Shown one piece after another: positions 6,089-6,309 of a stretch of DNA of 6,309 nucleotides (position 1 is the stretch's first letter; each line of letters starts with the position of its first letter). This stretch comes from an uncultured Collinsella sp. (lineage in GTDB: Bacteria > Actinomycetota > Coriobacteriia > Coriobacteriales > Coriobacteriaceae). The translations under genes were made by a program, and so were the position numbers. Where the stretch lies: positions 1-6,309 of the forward strand of contig URAQ01000103.1 in the NCBI GenBank assembly GCA_900545875.1, read 5' to 3'. The notes under the pieces are model-generated. The model worked only from the letters and a program-made list of their open reading frames with translations, did no database searches and had not been told where the DNA came from.

Positions 6089-6109
6089 TTCAAGTGGGGT
6101 ACGCTTGAA
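6089..6109. repeat. Inverted repeat TTCAAG-N9-CTTGAA at -35 of plus gene
   Basis: A perfect 6-bp dyad with a 9-base spacer. Its right arm contains most of the predicted -35 TTGAAG, so a bound protein would compete with RNA polymerase. Confidence 0.4.
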
Positions 6110-6132
6110 GGCGAAAAACAAAGGCGCATAAT
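6105..6132 (+). promoter_or_regulatory. Candidate promoter of the hydrolase-like gene
   Basis: -35 TTGAAG at 6105-6110 and -10 CATAAT at 6127-6132 with a 16-bp spacer. Transcription would start near 6139, leaving a very short leader before the ribosome site at 6141-6146. Both hexamers are overlapped by inverted repeats. Confidence 0.5.
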
Positions 6133-6138
6133 TTGCGC
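6124..6138. repeat. Inverted repeat GCGCA-TAATT-TGCGC over the -10
   Basis: A perfect 5-bp dyad with a 5-base spacer, centred on the predicted -10 of the plus-strand gene. It lies 32 bp, about three helical turns, from the centre of the TTCAAG dyad. A related sequence (GGCGCATATCGCGC) occurs at 5928-5941 in the IIA leader. Confidence 0.4.
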
Positions 6139-6151
6139 GAAGGGAGCACAT

Positions 6152-6309
6152 ATGATTGTCGAGAACCATGCGCTGTGGGGCGAGGAGCCGACCGAGGATT
6201 ATCCGGCGACGTTTACGTATTTGGGTGCCGAGCCGCTGCCCGATAAACCGAATGGCCGCCGCCCCGCGGTGATCATCTGCGGCGGAGGCGGGTTTACGCA
6301 TATCGCTCC
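6152..6309 (+). CDS. Probable alpha/beta-hydrolase (esterase-like), 3' end cut by window
   Basis: The ATG at 6152 follows AGGGAG at 6141-6146 with 5 bases between. The frame stays open to the window edge: 52 codons plus two bases. The visible peptide has a TFTYLGAEPLPD strand region and then RPAVIICGGGGFTHIA at residues 37-52. A hydrophobic strand followed by a glycine-rich turn (CGGGG) resembles the oxyanion-hole strand of BD-FAE/acetylxylan-esterase-type hydrolases, usually written VIVCPGGGY. The catalytic Ser, Asp and His would all lie outside the window. Codon use matches its neighbours. Without the rest, a different alpha/beta-fold enzyme cannot be excluded. The gene is divergent from PTS IIA, and a carbohydrate-related role is only a guess from that. 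Confidence 0.75.
   Translation, partial: MIVENHALWGEEPTEDYPATFTYLGAEPLPDKPNGRRPAVIICGGGGFTHIA

Larger units (their letters stand above)
5908..6151. other. 244-bp divergent regulatory region, no gene seen
   Basis: Lies between the minus-strand IIA gene and the plus-strand hydrolase-like gene. Dyads are at 5955-5964, 6007-6026 (GCTCAG and CTGAGC, 8-bp spacer), 6037-6046 (TGATATATCA), 6089-6109 and 6124-6138. AGGCGCATA occurs at both ends (5927-5935 and 6122-6130). The layout suits promoters facing both ways with several regulators. Confidence 0.6.

Noticed and set aside
6044..6301. Minus-strand 85-codon frame opposite the hydrolase start
   Set aside because: No ribosome site; it covers the divergent promoter region and is antisense to a better-supported plus-strand start.

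Overview
The window reads as a chromosomal segment of a GC-rich Gram-positive bacterium, most likely a Collinsella-like member of the Coriobacteriia. That assignment is an inference from base composition, codon use and protein flavour (lipoprotein-anchored ABC binding protein, AGGAGG-type ribosome sites); no marker gene proves it. Six of the seven genes lie on the minus strand and one on the plus strand. Everything coding is an ordinary bacterial family. I found no CRISPR array, tRNA, rRNA, insertion sequence or phage gene.

Right to left, following transcription of the minus strand: a single-domain glucose-type PTS IIA protein (187 aa) ends in a strong hairpin terminator at 5273-5306. Next is asnS, asparaginyl-tRNA synthetase (467 aa, GTG start), with its own TAGAAT promoter and a perfect 14-bp terminator at 3681-3712. 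Then comes a 249-bp gap holding an unusual repeat cluster, followed by a DeoR-type HTH plus WYL-domain regulator (260 aa). A three-gene ABC importer follows: substrate-binding lipoprotein, permease, and an ATPase cut by the left window edge at its signature motif. The permease and ATPase genes overlap by 8 bases. The binding-protein and permease genes are separated by 203 bases containing a GC-rich hairpin, which may let the binding protein be made in excess.

At the right edge, a plus-strand gene diverges from the PTS gene and is cut by the window. Its 52 visible residues resemble the start of an alpha/beta-hydrolase esterase. The 244-bp divergent region between it and the PTS gene is rich in inverted repeats, including a GAAACGTTTC palindrome of the type bound by LacI-family sugar regulators.

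The importer belongs to the family of TrpX/ABC_sub_bind binding proteins, some members of which handle aromatic amino acids. No T-box is visible in the short leader, so the substrate is open. The WYL regulator lies directly upstream. A GGCTGTTG(A/T)AAA motif occurs both upstream of the regulator and at the -35 of the importer promoter, so the regulator could control both. This is the most testable idea in the window, but I see nothing that amounts to a clearly new system.
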